A stretch of DNA of 64,000 bases from CAYLYM01 sp964387645 (lineage in GTDB: Bacteria > Calditrichota > Calditrichia > RBG-13-44-9): positions 11,224 to 75,223 of the forward strand of contig CAYLYM010000001.1 of NCBI GenBank assembly GCA_964387645.1, given 5' to 3'. The notes under the pieces are model-generated. The model searched no databases. It was not told where the DNA came from and worked only from the letters and a program-made list of their open reading frames with translations. This document shows positions 44,865 to 53,943 of this stretch, one piece after another (the stretch's first letter is position 1; each line of letters starts with the position of its first letter). A program made the translations under genes and the position numbers.

Positions 44865-45905
44865 ATGATTGATCTTCGCAGCGACACCGTCACAGTCCCT
44901 ACACCGGAAATGCGGGAAGTCATGGCACGAGCCGAAGTTGGAGATGATGTTTTTGGAGAAGATCCTCTTGTCAATCGCCTTCAGGCAGAAATGGCTCATC
45001 TCACTGGAAAAGAAGCTGCGCTTTTCGTTCCCAGTGGAACCATGGGAAACCAGGTATGTATTAAAACCCATACTCAGCCAGGTGATGAGATCATCACTGA
45101 ACGCAATTCCCACATATTCAATTACGAGTGTGGTTCCCCCGCTCTTCTCTCAAGTGTTCAGGTGATGCCGATTCAAGGAATTGACGGTCATTTCACTTTG
45201 GAGCAGTTAAAGGAAGTTATTCGACCGGATAACATTCATCACCCAACCACTCGCTTGATTTGTATTGAAAATACTCACAACAGGGCAGGTGGAGCGATTT
45301 TTCCTCTTAAAGAGATTCAACGAATCTATGAATTTGCCCAGGAAAAACAATTAAAAATGCACTTAGACGGAGCGCGATTATGGAACGCCTCTGTCGCTAC
45401 CGGTATTCCAATTAAAGAATATTGTCGTTATTTCGATTCGATCTCGTTATGTTTTTCCAAAGGCTTGGGAGCTCCAGTAGGTTCAATTATTGTAGGTTCG
45501 CGGGAATTCATTAAGCGGGCCCGATATTTCAGAAAAGCCTTTGGTGGTGGCATGCGTCAGGCGGGAATTTTAGCCGCAGCGGCCTTATTTGCTGTCCAGA
45601 ATAACCTCTCTGGTCTGGTTTATGACCATTTGCGGGCGCGATGCCTGGCCGAAGCTCTTGCTGAAATTCCAGGGATCGACATTAATCTCAAAGCCACCCA
45701 AACCAATATTGTCATTTTCGATGTTAAAAATACCGGCTTAACGGCACAAGAAGTCACCAATCAATTGGCAGAAAAAGGCATTCGGATGCTTGCTGTCTCC
45801 GGAACTCGGCTCCGCGCAGTAACACATTTCCAGGTATCCGATGCCGATATTAAGCAAACCATTAAAGCATTGAATGAAATTTTTAGATATAAAACTCATG
45901 AGTAA
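44865..45905 (+). CDS. ltaE: Low-specificity L-threonine aldolase
   Basis: A PLP enzyme that splits L-threonine and allo-threonine to glycine and acetaldehyde. The protein has 346 residues, the normal length. Visible motifs: IDLRSDTVTVPTPEMREVMA (start), GDDVFGEDPLVNRLQ, FVPSGTMGNQVCI, ENTHNRAGGAIFP, MHLDGARLWNA (cofactor Asp and Arg), the Schiff-base Lys199 in SLCFSKGLGAPVGS and FRKAFGGGMRQAG. All canonical residues are present. It starts 53 bases after the anti-sigma ATPase gene, and trkA follows 133 bases downstream. Neither neighbour suggests a shared pathway. Confidence 0.94.
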   Translation: MIDLRSDTVTVPTPEMREVMARAEVGDDVFGEDPLVNRLQAEMAHLTGKEAALFVPSGTMGNQVCIKTHTQPGDEIITERNSHIFNYECGSPALLSSVQVMPIQGIDGHFTLEQLKEVIRPDNIHHPTTRLICIENTHNRAGGAIFPLKEIQRIYEFAQEKQLKMHLDGARLWNASVATGIPIKEYCRYFDSISLCFSKGLGAPVGSIIVGSREFIKRARYFRKAFGGGMRQAGILAAAALFAVQNNLSGLVYDHLRARCLAEALAEIPGIDINLKATQTNIVIFDVKNTGLTAQEVTNQLAEKGIRMLAVSGTRLRAVTHFQVSDADIKQTIKALNEIFRYKTHE

Positions 45906-46038
45906 AACCAATTCGATATTATTTAACCTCTAAAACAATATGGGAAATTTTGGTGAGGATAAAATTCAATAATAATTTACAAGAACTAAAAAATTACTTT
46001 AATAAATTGTCTGAAATTAAATATTTAAATGAGCAAAA

Positions 46039-47374
46039 ATGAATATACTAATTATCGGGGCAGGTGAGGTTGGTTTTCACCTGGCGAAACGTCTTTCTGC
46101 AATAAAACATGATATTACCATATTAGAAAACGATCCCGAGCAAGCAAAACGCGCCGAAGAACAGTTGGATGCTATGGTGGTAGTTGGTTCTGGATCCAGT
46201 TACCATGATTTAAAAACAGCTAACCTGGAGCGCGCTGATATTTTAGCAGCCCTGAGCAATAATGATGAAGTGAACTTACTTGCCTGTCGGATTGCACAAA
46301 AGCTCAATATTCCGGTTAAAATTGCCCGGGTAAGAAATCCCGAGTTTACTCTTCCGAATTTTGTTTTATCTCGGCAGGAACTCGGAGTGGACTATCTCAT
46401 TCATCCTGAAAAAGAAACGGCTGAAGCCATCATCCGACTTATTCGGCAAAGCAGTGCTACCGATGTTATTGAATTTGCCGGCGGTAAAATTCAATTACTG
46501 GGTATTCGTCTGGAGAATGACTCTCCCATTTTACACAAACCCTTGAAAGAACTCTGGCAACAGTTCGGAAACTTCGCTGCAAGAATTGTTGCAATAAATC
46601 GTAAACAACGCACAATTATTCCTGGCGGTGAAGATGTACTCGTTGCCGGTGATCAGATTTTTATTACTTGTGAAAAGAAATTAATTCCACAGATAGTTAA
46701 GTTTACTGGTAAAGAAAATGTTTCCATACAGAATATCATGATCCTGGGAGGAGGATTAATTGGTCAGTTTGTCGCACGAGAGTTGGAGAATGAACTGAAT
46801 ATAAAAATTATCGAAAGTAGCTCTGAAAAATCAGAACAAATTGCCAATATACTATCAAAAACTCTGGTCATTCATGGAGATGGCACGGATATGGATTTAT
46901 TGGCGCTGGAAGGCATTATTGACATGGATGCCTTTATTGCCGTAACTGGCGATGATGAAACTAATATCATTTCCACTTTGATGGCCAGACATCTTCAGGT
47001 TCCCCGAACAATTGCCCTGGTCAATAAAACAGAATATTTGCCAATTACGCCTACAATCGGAATGGATGCCGTTGTAAGCAAAAAGCTACTTACCGTTAAT
47101 GCTATTATGCGATTCATCCAACAAAGGACCCTGGAAAGTATTGGAACCATTCCCGGAGTAGATGCCGAGATTTTTGAAATTGTCCCTCATAGTGGTTCAA
47201 AAATCACCAAAAAACCACTCCATAAAATNNNNNNNNNNCTCGGCCATCGTGGGCGCCATTCGCCGGAATGATGATATCATCATTCCCACTGGCAGTACCC
47301 AAATTTTACCTGGAGACAGAGTAGTCGTTTTCAGTTTATCACATGCTATGGAAGAAGTAGAAAAATTATTTTAA
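46039..47374 (+). CDS. trkA: Trk potassium uptake regulator TrkA, interrupted by an assembly gap
   Basis: TrkA is the cytosolic nucleotide-binding subunit that gates the TrkH potassium channel. It holds two RCK repeats: the first NAD-binding site is NILIIGAGEVGFHLAKRL with acidic ILENDPEQAKR, a TrkA_C domain lies near 130-215, the second nucleotide site is IMILGGGLIGQFVARELE with ESSSEKSEQIA, and a second TrkA_C domain ends the protein. Ten Ns at 47229-47238 interrupt the last domain. The frame before the gap runs to a false end at 47271, while the correct C-terminus (SAIVGAIRRNDDIIIP ... AMEEVEKLF) lies in another frame and stops at 47374. The true missing length must be a multiple of three; 12 fits family spacing. 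TrkH follows. Confidence 0.93.
47229..47238. other. Assembly gap (10 N)
   Basis: A run of ten Ns inside the trkA coding sequence, creating an artificial frameshift. See the trkA entry. Confidence 1.
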
Positions 47375-47500
47375 ACCTGAAATGACACACTTTTGCTATT
47401 CACTTTTCGTTGGCTTGTCCCATTTTTTTGTATAAAAAACTACCAATTCTTTATTTTTCAAGCAGAAATCATCAGAAAACGATTTGGCAAACAACAGACT

Positions 47501-47670
47501 GGCGATCATTCTGAACCAGGTGAAGAATCTTTTGTTTTTTAGAAATTCAAAGATTTCCCATCCAATCTCTGGAGCTCGAAATGACACATGGTTGGTAATT
47601 TCGAGCGTTAGCCCCGTCTGGCAGGCGCCAGCCAGAAAGAAATATTGAGTAGAAAAATTTCTTAACTCAT
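47501..47670. repeat. Structured intergenic segment resembling a dispersed repeat
   Basis: The trkA-trkH spacer (47375-47958) has no gene, but part of it stands out by base composition and structure. CGATCATTCTGAACCAGGTG followed by AAGAATCTTTTG (47504-47535) resembles repeats I recall between genes in FCB genomes. Then come a 9-base inverted repeat GCTCGAAAT/ATTTCGAGC (47575-47583/47599-47607), a GC-rich hairpin TCTGGC/GCCAGA (about 47619-47638) and AAGAAAT/ATTTCTT. GAAATGACAC occurs at about 47390 and 47580. No other copy is visible in this window, so repeat status is a hypothesis. Confidence 0.4.
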
Positions 47671-47958
47671 AAATGTGGATTCTAAATGACAACTATAATA
47701 ATTACTATTAATTAGATCAAATCATAATATACATTTCACACAACGGGTTTAATTAAATAATTATGTTTAGTCTTTTTCGGTGAATTTCGGTGTATTTGAT
47801 GGCTAAAAAATAATTTACTATAAAGAACTTCGTTATGGTAAAATTATCTTTTTAAAAAAATAAACCTTTATTTGCAGAAAATAATTCAGCATAATTAATT
47901 TATATATCTCTAAGTTACAAAATGGGAAAATAACTAGATAAAAATACTTTTCTAATCA

Positions 47959-49401
47959 ATGCAATTTCAACTTGTCATTCATATCCTGGGATTTTTACTA
48001 ATTTTCTTGGCTGCTGCTTTACTCCTTCCCATACCTTTTTCACTCTACTACGGAGAAGGTGATTATATTTATTTTCTCATTTCAGCCGGGATAACATTTA
48101 TCTCTGGTCTCCTTGCCTATAAACTAACTCGGATGAATAACGAGGTGCGGGCCAGAGAAGGATTCGCTATAGTTACCCTAGGATGGATATCCTTTACATT
48201 ATTTGGGTGCTTACCTTTTTTAATTTCCGGATATATTCCATCAATTACTGATGCTTTTTTCGAAACCATGTCAGGCTTTACCACTACTGGAGCGACTATT
48301 CTAATAGATATTGAAAAACTTCCGCATGGAATTTTATTCTGGCGTAGCTTTACTCATTGGATGGGTGGAATGGGTATCATTGTTCTTTCTCTGGCCATTT
48401 TGCCCTTTCTGGGTGTTGGCGGAATGCAGCTTTTCAAGGCCGAAGTTCCCGGTCCTGTTATAGATAAGCTTACTCCAAGAGTGACCAAGACCGCCAAGAT
48501 ATTATGGGGTGTCTATATTTTAATATCGGCTTTGGAAACTAGCCTGTTACTACTGGGCGGGATGAACCTCTTCGAAGCCCTCTGCCATACATTTGGCACT
48601 ATGGCCACCGGTGGCTTTTCCACTAAAAATGCCAGTATCGGTCATTATAATAGCGCCTTCATCGATTATGTAATCATTTTTTTCATGATAGCAGCAGGAA
48701 CCAATTTTTCCCTCCATTATCGATTCCTTCGCAAAGAGTTTACGGTATATAGAAAAAATGAAGAGTTTCTTTTCTTTATCAGTCTAATAGTTCTTGGCAC
48801 GCTTATTATTGGTTATGACACACTCCTGCATCATTACTCAAATGTAGAATTATCTTTTCGGAAGACTTTATTTCAAGTAGTATCGATTCTCACCACTACT
48901 GGTTATGGAACAGCCGATTATGAACAGTGGGCCTTCAGTTCACAGTTTATCCTTTTTCTATTTATGTTTATCGGAGGATGTGCAGGTAGTACTGGTGGTG
49001 GCATGAAAGTGATTCGACTTTATGTATTGATAAAATTTGTCCGAACCGAAATAAAACGTTTGCTCCATCCCAAGGCGGTTATACCCATAAGAGTAGGAAA
49101 TACAGTTATTCCGCGAGAAATCGTTCTGAATGTTCTTGGATTTGCTGTTTTAATGATTCTTTTGTTTATTTTGGGAGTCATTTCAATGTCAGTTATCGGG
49201 CTAGATTTAGAATCTTCACTTGGCGCCGTAGCGGCAACACTGGGTAACATTGGCCCCGGTTTAGGAAGCGTAGGCCCCACAGACAACTATGCACACATTC
49301 CTGTTATCGGGAAATGGATTCTTACTTTTTTTATGTTGACAGGCCGCCTGGAAATTTTCACTGTTCTCATATTATTCGCTCCCTCATATTGGAAAAAATA
49401 A
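47959..49401 (+). CDS. trkH: Trk/Ktr-type potassium uptake membrane protein TrkH
   Basis: The pore-forming subunit of the Trk K+ system, 480 residues, with about ten membrane segments arranged as four pseudo-repeats. The four selectivity-filter loops are visible: SGFTTTGAT, GTMATGGFST, LTTTGYGTA and GNIGPGLG, each with the conserved glycine. FWRSFTHWMGGMGIIVLSLAILPFLGVGGMQLFKAEVPG is typical of TrkH, and GGCAGSTGGGMKVIRL marks the third-repeat loop. It works with TrkA, encoded 580 bases upstream on the same strand. The ATG at 47959 has no good ribosome-binding site. Confidence 0.95.
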   Translation: MQFQLVIHILGFLLIFLAAALLLPIPFSLYYGEGDYIYFLISAGITFISGLLAYKLTRMNNEVRAREGFAIVTLGWISFTLFGCLPFLISGYIPSITDAFFETMSGFTTTGATILIDIEKLPHGILFWRSFTHWMGGMGIIVLSLAILPFLGVGGMQLFKAEVPGPVIDKLTPRVTKTAKILWGVYILISALETSLLLLGGMNLFEALCHTFGTMATGGFSTKNASIGHYNSAFIDYVIIFFMIAAGTNFSLHYRFLRKEFTVYRKNEEFLFFISLIVLGTLIIGYDTLLHHYSNVELSFRKTLFQVVSILTTTGYGTADYEQWAFSSQFILFLFMFIGGCAGSTGGGMKVIRLYVLIKFVRTEIKRLLHPKAVIPIRVGNTVIPREIVLNVLGFAVLMILLFILGVISMSVIGLDLESSLGAVAATLGNIGPGLGSVGPTDNYAHIPVIGKWILTFFMLTGRLEIFTVLILFAPSYWKK

Positions 49402-49847
49402 CAAAGGATTTATGAAAACAAATTTTATTGGTTTTGGAACTATGGTAAATCGGTTTGCCGTATATTTAATAAAATATCAATTTTTACTAATTTTTTTCAT
49501 TCGAACATAAGAAAACGAAAAACTGCTTTTAGTGGATTGGAAAGGAAAGATTTTTCGGTTATTTATACCTTTTTATCCTAGAAAAGAATAATAAATTTTC
49601 TAATACTTTTGACATTTCCTTTACCTCAAGACTTAAGTTCAATTGAAAATATTAATCTTTATTAGGAATTCAGCAATGTTTTGAATCAATCAATTTAAAA
49701 AAATTCTATTGAGCATAATCACTATTGTCATTTGACATTAAAAGATAACAATTGTTGAAAACAAAATTTAATTTTATTTTTAACATTCAACTAAAGAAAA
49801 TAGACTATTTTTTAGAATAATCTTAATAAAATAAAACATACACTTAT
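49402..49847. other. AT-rich intergenic region between trkH and the OppF-like gene
   Basis: About 450 bases without a coding frame. Two TTGACA-like boxes (near 49608 and 49732) have no good -10 box at 16-18 bases. No terminator hairpin was found after trkH. Confidence 0.45.
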
Positions 49848-50822
49848 ATGAGTAATGTAATTGTTTCAGCCAGAAATTTAGTAAAACGTTTTCCGATTAA
49901 GAAGAAGTTATGGGGTAAACCGCAGAAATTTGTTCACGCGGTGAATGGAGTAGATTTAGATCTGGTTAAGGGACAAACGATTGGACTGGTAGGTGAGTCA
50001 GGTTGTGGTAAAACCACCATCGGCCGATTAATTGTTGGATTGGACCAACCCAATCAAGGTACCATTTATTTCAATGGGAAAAAGTTTAGTGCATTTAATA
50101 AACAAGAAAAACGGCAATATGCCAGGCAAGTTCAAATCGTTTTTCAAAATCCTTATGCGGCACTAAATCCCAGACAAAGAATTTACCACATATTCCGAGA
50201 AGTTTTAAAAGTTCACCAGATTGTTTCAAAAAAAGATATTCCAAGTGAGATTCAGCGATTACTCAATTTAGTAGGTTTATCAGAAGATGCTATGTACCGC
50301 TATCCTTTTGAGTTTTCGGGTGGTCAACAACAGCGCATTTGTATTGCTCGAGCTCTGGCCGTTCGTCCTCAGGTTCTGGTTTGTGATGAACCGGTTTCTG
50401 CTCTGGATGTTTCAGTACAATCACAAGTACTAAAATTACTCAAACAACTGCAAAAACAATTCAATCTGACATATCTATTTATTTCACACGATTTAAGTGT
50501 GATTTATCACATGTGTGATTATGTCTACATCATGTATTTGGGACAAATTATGGAAGAAGGAGAAGTTGAGGCAATCTTTTCTTCAGCTCGGCATCCCTAC
50601 ACACAAGCTTTACTAAGTGCCATCCCCGTTCCAGATCCAGAGACCAAACGCAAGCGCATTATTTTAGAGGGTGATGTACCCGATCCAATAAATTTGCCAA
50701 AAGGATGCCCATTTTTTTCCCGATGTCCCAGCAAAATGCCCATCTGCCAGAAAGAAAAACCTCCCACAATAAACTTCTCTCCAATCCATCAAACTCGGTG
50801 TTGGCTTTATTGGGACAAATAG
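49848..50822 (+). CDS. Oligopeptide/dipeptide ABC transporter ATP-binding protein, OppF/DppF type
   Basis: A 324-residue ATPase. Walker A is GLVGESGCGKTTIGR, the Q-loop QIVFQNPYAALNPRQ is diagnostic for the Opp/Dpp group, the signature is FSGGQQQRICIARAL, Walker B VLVCDEPVSALDVS and the switch region YLFISHDLSVI. The C-terminal oligopeptide_HPY-type extension (PKGCPFFSRCPSKMPIC, about 290-306) holds the three-cysteine motif typical of peptide-transporter ATPases. The usual partners (OppD, permeases, binding protein) are absent from the window, so it is either an orphan ATPase or works with subunits encoded elsewhere. Confidence 0.92.
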   Translation: MSNVIVSARNLVKRFPIKKKLWGKPQKFVHAVNGVDLDLVKGQTIGLVGESGCGKTTIGRLIVGLDQPNQGTIYFNGKKFSAFNKQEKRQYARQVQIVFQNPYAALNPRQRIYHIFREVLKVHQIVSKKDIPSEIQRLLNLVGLSEDAMYRYPFEFSGGQQQRICIARALAVRPQVLVCDEPVSALDVSVQSQVLKLLKQLQKQFNLTYLFISHDLSVIYHMCDYVYIMYLGQIMEEGEVEAIFSSARHPYTQALLSAIPVPDPETKRKRIILEGDVPDPINLPKGCPFFSRCPSKMPICQKEKPPTINFSPIHQTRCWLYWDK

Positions 50823-50913
50823 AAACGATAGGAGCAAGATCTACCATTGATACAAACTTAAATATCGAACGAAAAATGATATGGAATAGACTTATTATTT
50901 GATCCCGACATTT

Positions 50914-51117
50914 TTATCTTTCAAAAGCTATCTTATTTTTAACCCAATCCCACCAGCCGAAAGTTAAATTCATGGAAAAACACTTTATTCCCATCTGATA
51001 TCCCAAAACTACAAGACCTTGTGCCATTAACTGGATCAAAGGACTTTCTATATGTATAAAACCACTTAATAATAGGATTGCCCGAATAATGCAGAACAAT
51101 TCACTATCTACCCGGAG
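50914..51117 (-). pseudogene. Possible membrane-protein remnant or small hypothetical gene
   Basis: An open frame of about 67 codons on the minus strand reads LRVDSELFCIIRAILLLSGF, then ESPLIQLMAQGLVVLGYQMG, then MNLTFGWWDWVKNKIAFER and stop. It has two hydrophobic segments and a composition unlike random AT-rich DNA, but only a TTG in frame as start and no ribosome-binding site; a stop lies just upstream. It could be the C-terminal remnant of a lost membrane protein. The rest of 50823-51163 holds nothing recognisable. Confidence 0.3.
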
Positions 51118-51163
51118 TTAAGACAATTTTTTCTGAACATTAATCTTTGAAATATAAACTTAT

Positions 51164-51640
51164 CTAAATTTGTTTAAAGAAAAATTTTAATGCTTCGGCC
51201 CCACTTAAAACGGCGAGGGTTACCGCAGTCCCTGCAATGATCACCCCAAATATATTGGCTATTAAAAATTTTCGAAAAGACATCCCCAATAGATAAGCTC
51301 CCAGAGCACCTGAATAAACACCGCTACCAGGCAAAGGAATTCCAATAAAAATGATCAAAAAATATTCACCGTACTTTTCTACTCCATTATGAATCTTTTG
51401 CCGAGTTTTTTCTACTTTCTTTTCCCAGAAGGTGTTCAAAAGAGGAATTTTCATTAACAGGTGAAAAATCCAATCGATAATAAAGAAATAAATTATGCCG
51501 ACAATGATATTTGATATAACACAAATAATCACGACCAAGTACCAGGGCAAATGTGCCGTTATTATACCATAAGGAATACTGGCCCGTAGTTCCAAAAATG
51601 GCAAAAACGTTATCCCTATCAGCTTAAGCACTTCTACCAT
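51164..51640 (-). CDS. Small multidrug-export-type membrane protein (COG2426)
   Basis: A 158-residue inner-membrane protein matching the COG2426/Sm_multidrug_ex family. The sequence runs ITFLPFLELRASIPYGI (start motif ELRxxIPxGI), a membrane helix near 35-55, a basic loop KKVEKTRQKIHNGVEKYG, then the reentrant-like IIFIGIPLPGSGVYSGALGAYLLGM and a last helix GVIIAGTAVTLAVL. The GxPLPGxG-type stretch is characteristic. The substrate is unknown; the drug-export name comes from early database annotation, not evidence. It stands alone, 118 bases after pcm. Confidence 0.85.
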   Translation of the reverse strand: MVEVLKLIGITFLPFLELRASIPYGIITAHLPWYLVVIICVISNIIVGIIYFFIIDWIFHLLMKIPLLNTFWEKKVEKTRQKIHNGVEKYGEYFLIIFIGIPLPGSGVYSGALGAYLLGMSFRKFLIANIFGVIIAGTAVTLAVLSGAEALKFFFKQI

Positions 51641-51758
51641 CTCAAATCCTGATTTTTAATACGAAATTAGCTTCTTATATTTTGTTTAATTTTACTTAAT
51701 CAGAAAATTGATCATGAATAATAATGATCATTTGAAAAAAGAGAAATATCACCTTTCT

Positions 51759-52397
51759 TCAAAACCTTCTTTGTTTTTTTATAAGAGGGACAAAATGGAC
51801 ATCAGAAATAATTTCCCATCGAATTTTTCCATGCTCGTCTTTTCGAAATCTAGTTAGTTTTTGATTAAACTTTTTACCCATTGGCATAATCAATATTCCT
51901 CCCGCAGCAAGTTGGTCAATCAATGGAGGAGGTATTTGCTCACTGTGGGCTGTTAAGATAATGCGATCGAAAGGCGCAAATTGTGGCCAACCTAAATGAC
52001 CATCCCCAATTTTGACAGCGATACTATATAAACCCATTCTTTCGAATGCTGATCTGGCTTTAGCGGCTAATTCCGGTATTCGTTCGATGCTATATACTTT
52101 TACTCCCATTTGTGCTAAAATTGCCGCCTGGTAGCCACTGCCCGTCCCAATCTCCAGCACTTTCTCATCTCCCGAAATTTCCAATGCCTGTGTCATTAAA
52201 GCGACCGTAGTAGGATGGGAAATTGTTTGACCAAAACCGATCGGCAGGCTGCTTCCACGATAGGCCTTATATTCCAGAGCCTTTTCCACAAAAAAATGAC
52301 GTGGGACCCGTAGCATAGCCTCAATTACGCCAGGATCCTTAATACCTGCTTCAATCACGTATTTTTGTACCATTTGTTTACGAAGTGTTGCATACAT
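51759..52397 (-). CDS. pcm: Protein-L-isoaspartate O-methyltransferase
   Basis: Repairs damaged proteins by methylating isoaspartyl residues with S-adenosylmethionine. The 212-residue protein has the family start (VPRHFFVEKALEYKAYRGSSLPIGFGQTISHPTTVALM), with the substrate-contacting GQTIS, the SAM motif I KVLEIGTGSGYQAA, post-I YSIER, and motif II-III FDRIILTAH and LAAGGILIMPMG. The length is normal. It begins 5 bases after the glycosyltransferase stop and is likely cotranscribed with it. The enzyme is common in thermophiles but not restricted to them. Confidence 0.95.
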   Translation of the reverse strand: MYATLRKQMVQKYVIEAGIKDPGVIEAMLRVPRHFFVEKALEYKAYRGSSLPIGFGQTISHPTTVALMTQALEISGDEKVLEIGTGSGYQAAILAQMGVKVYSIERIPELAAKARSAFERMGLYSIAVKIGDGHLGWPQFAPFDRIILTAHSEQIPPPLIDQLAAGGILIMPMGKKFNQKLTRFRKDEHGKIRWEIISDVHFVPLIKKQRRF

Positions 52398-52402
52398 CTT
52401 AA

Positions 52403-53110
52403 TTATAAACGCTCCCGTATTATTCTTAGCATTAAAATAATAAAATTTAAAGTATCGGCTACATGATTAATAGAACTTTTTTGATTTGCATAAATGGTAG
52501 GTATGGGAACTGAAAGAATTTTAAATCCTTTCATTCCTGCACGCAATAACAATTCACTTTCTAAATGGAACCTATTCTCATCTAATTGAACTTGTTGCAA
52601 AACAGAAGATTCAATTAAGCGGAATCCACACTGGCTGTCTCGAACCAGCTGCCCGGTGGTGATTGAAATGATGAGAGAAGTAAGAGTATTCGAGAGAATA
52701 CGATGGAAAGGCATAACGCCAAGATGGCGGACTCGATAACCAATAATGATATTTCCACCTTTCTTCAAATACATTTTAAAAAAAGACGGAATATATTCTG
52801 GTGGATGCTGCAAGTCGGCATCTAATGTTAAAATTAAATCTCTGGGTTGGTTTTCAATAAAAAAACGGAATCCAGATTTTAGCGCTGCTCCTTTTCCCAT
52901 ATTATTGGGATGTCGGATAATTGCTGCTCTTCTTGAAATTGAATAAAAATCGCATATATTTACAGAAGAACCATCATCAACGACTAATATTTGATATGAA
53001 AAAGTCTTACAAGCATTCTGTATTCTCTCAATCAGCTCTTCTAACTGGTTAATATCCGGATTGTAAGCAGGAATAATTATGCCTAGAGATTTTTGTTGAT
53101 AATTATTCAT
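52403..53110 (-). CDS. Family 2 glycosyltransferase, dolichol-phosphate mannose synthase-like
   Basis: A GT-A enzyme that transfers a sugar from a nucleotide donor, in this subgroup often to a polyprenyl phosphate. About 235 residues: GIIIPAYNPDINQLEELIERI, donor-binding ILVVDDGSS, HPNNMGKGAALKSGF, the metal-binding LTLDADLQHPPEYIP and SQCGFRLIESSVL. A C-terminal hydrophobic segment (LNFIILMLRIIRERL) suggests membrane association. The ATG at 53110 is used; a TTG five codons earlier is less likely. It lies downstream of tRNA-Pro, which has its own terminator, and is followed 5 bases later by pcm. Sugar unknown. Confidence 0.87.
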   Translation of the reverse strand: MNNYQQKSLGIIIPAYNPDINQLEELIERIQNACKTFSYQILVVDDGSSVNICDFYSISRRAAIIRHPNNMGKGAALKSGFRFFIENQPRDLILTLDADLQHPPEYIPSFFKMYLKKGGNIIIGYRVRHLGVMPFHRILSNTLTSLIISITTGQLVRDSQCGFRLIESSVLQQVQLDENRFHLESELLLRAGMKGFKILSVPIPTIYANQKSSINHVADTLNFIILMLRIIRERL

Positions 53111-53186
53111 TGACAAAAAATTCAATTTAAAAATAGAACTTCAAAATGAACGATATGAATTTATTTAAAAATAAATTTTAAAATAT

Positions 53187-53222
53187 AACAAAAATGGGGA
53201 ATCATTTTTGATTCCCCATTTT
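53187..53222 (-). terminator. Rho-independent terminator of the tRNA-Pro gene
   Basis: Minus strand: AAAATGGGGAATCA (53222-53209), loop of four A, TGATTCCCCATTTT (53204-53191), then TGTTAT. A perfect 14-base stem beginning about 5 bases after the tRNA 3' end. Its T-run is short beyond the stem. Confidence 0.85.
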
Positions 53223-53227
53223 ATCTG

Positions 53228-53302
53228 TCGGAGCGACTGGATTTGAACCAGCGACCCCTACCACCCCAAGGTAGTGCGCTATCCAGACTGCGCCACGCTC
53301 CG
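53228..53302 (-). tRNA. tRNA-Pro (anticodon GGG)
   Basis: A full cloverleaf of 75 bases on the minus strand. The acceptor stem CGGAGCG pairs with CGCTCCG and the discriminator is A. The D arm contains GGCGCAGTCTGGATAGCGC, the anticodon stem CTACC/GGTAG encloses the loop TTGGGGT (anticodon GGG), and the T arm is GCTGG-TTCAAAT-CCAGT. CCA is not encoded. It has its own promoter and terminator. Confidence 0.97.
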
Positions 53303-53311
53303 ATATTTAAA

Positions 53312-53340
53312 AATTTAAAATATTCAAATGGGCATGTCAA
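53312..53340 (-). promoter_or_regulatory. Sigma-70-type promoter of tRNA-Pro
   Basis: Minus strand: TTGACA (53340-53335), 17-base spacer, TAAATT (53317-53312). Predicted start is about 3 bases upstream of the mature tRNA. Confidence 0.75.
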
Positions 53341-53355
53341 CACTTTTCAAATTTG

Positions 53356-53700
53356 TCATTCTTCTAATATTTTTTTTATTTCCTTTACTTCCATTTTTAT
53401 TTCCGCCAGAATGCGTTTCAGGTAAGCTGGATTATCCGAATCATCATTTGGCAAACCCTCTTTCAATTTTTCTTTTACTTCATCTTCGCTTAATTTATGT
53501 ATATAAATCAAATCGCGGATATAAAAGATTAACTTTAGATCCTTTTCCAGATAATTGCGGTTAGCAGCCCGATTACGAACAGGTTTAATTTGTGGAAAAA
53601 TTTTTTCCCAGCGTTTTATAATATCGGCGGAAAGCTGGGTCATGCGGCACACCTCCCTGAGAGGATATACCAATTTCCTTTGAGGCATCTGGATTCGCAT
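53356..53700 (-). CDS. MerR-family-like transcriptional regulator
   Basis: A 114-residue DNA-binding protein. The N-terminal winged helix-turn-helix of MerR type is visible as LVYPLREVCRMTQLSADIIKRWEKIFPQIKPVRNRAANRNY, followed by DLKLIFYIRDLIYIHKLSEDEVKEKLKE and a C-terminal coiled coil (KRILAEIKMEVKEIKKILEE) for dimerisation. No effector-binding domain or cysteine metal site is present. The ATG at 53700 has GGGA 6-7 bases upstream. It follows ftsY by about 240 bases on the same strand, and the tRNA-Pro promoter begins just after its stop. The target is unknown. Confidence 0.82.
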   Translation of the reverse strand: MRIQMPQRKLVYPLREVCRMTQLSADIIKRWEKIFPQIKPVRNRAANRNYLEKDLKLIFYIRDLIYIHKLSEDEVKEKLKEGLPNDDSDNPAYLKRILAEIKMEVKEIKKILEE

Positions 53701-53943
53701 ATTGCTTCCCAAAAATCATTTAAATTTCTATATATTAAATTATAATAAACAAAATACTTAAAAAATTCCAGAAAATTTTGGTCAAAATGGTTTTTGAATA
53801 TTAAAAAGGGGGGGATTATAAAATGGAATTCAGATAATAATGACCTGATTGAGAGAACAGGACGGTAAAACCACGCTTTTATAAGATAGAGATTTCATGT
53901 ATTGTTTCGCTATCAAATATCTAAATATCAGCCGCCCTTCTAT

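Noticed and set aside
47396..47692. Minus-strand frame of 98 codons in the trkA-trkH spacer
   Set aside because: It runs through the structured repeat-like segment, has no recognisable domain and no ribosome-binding site.
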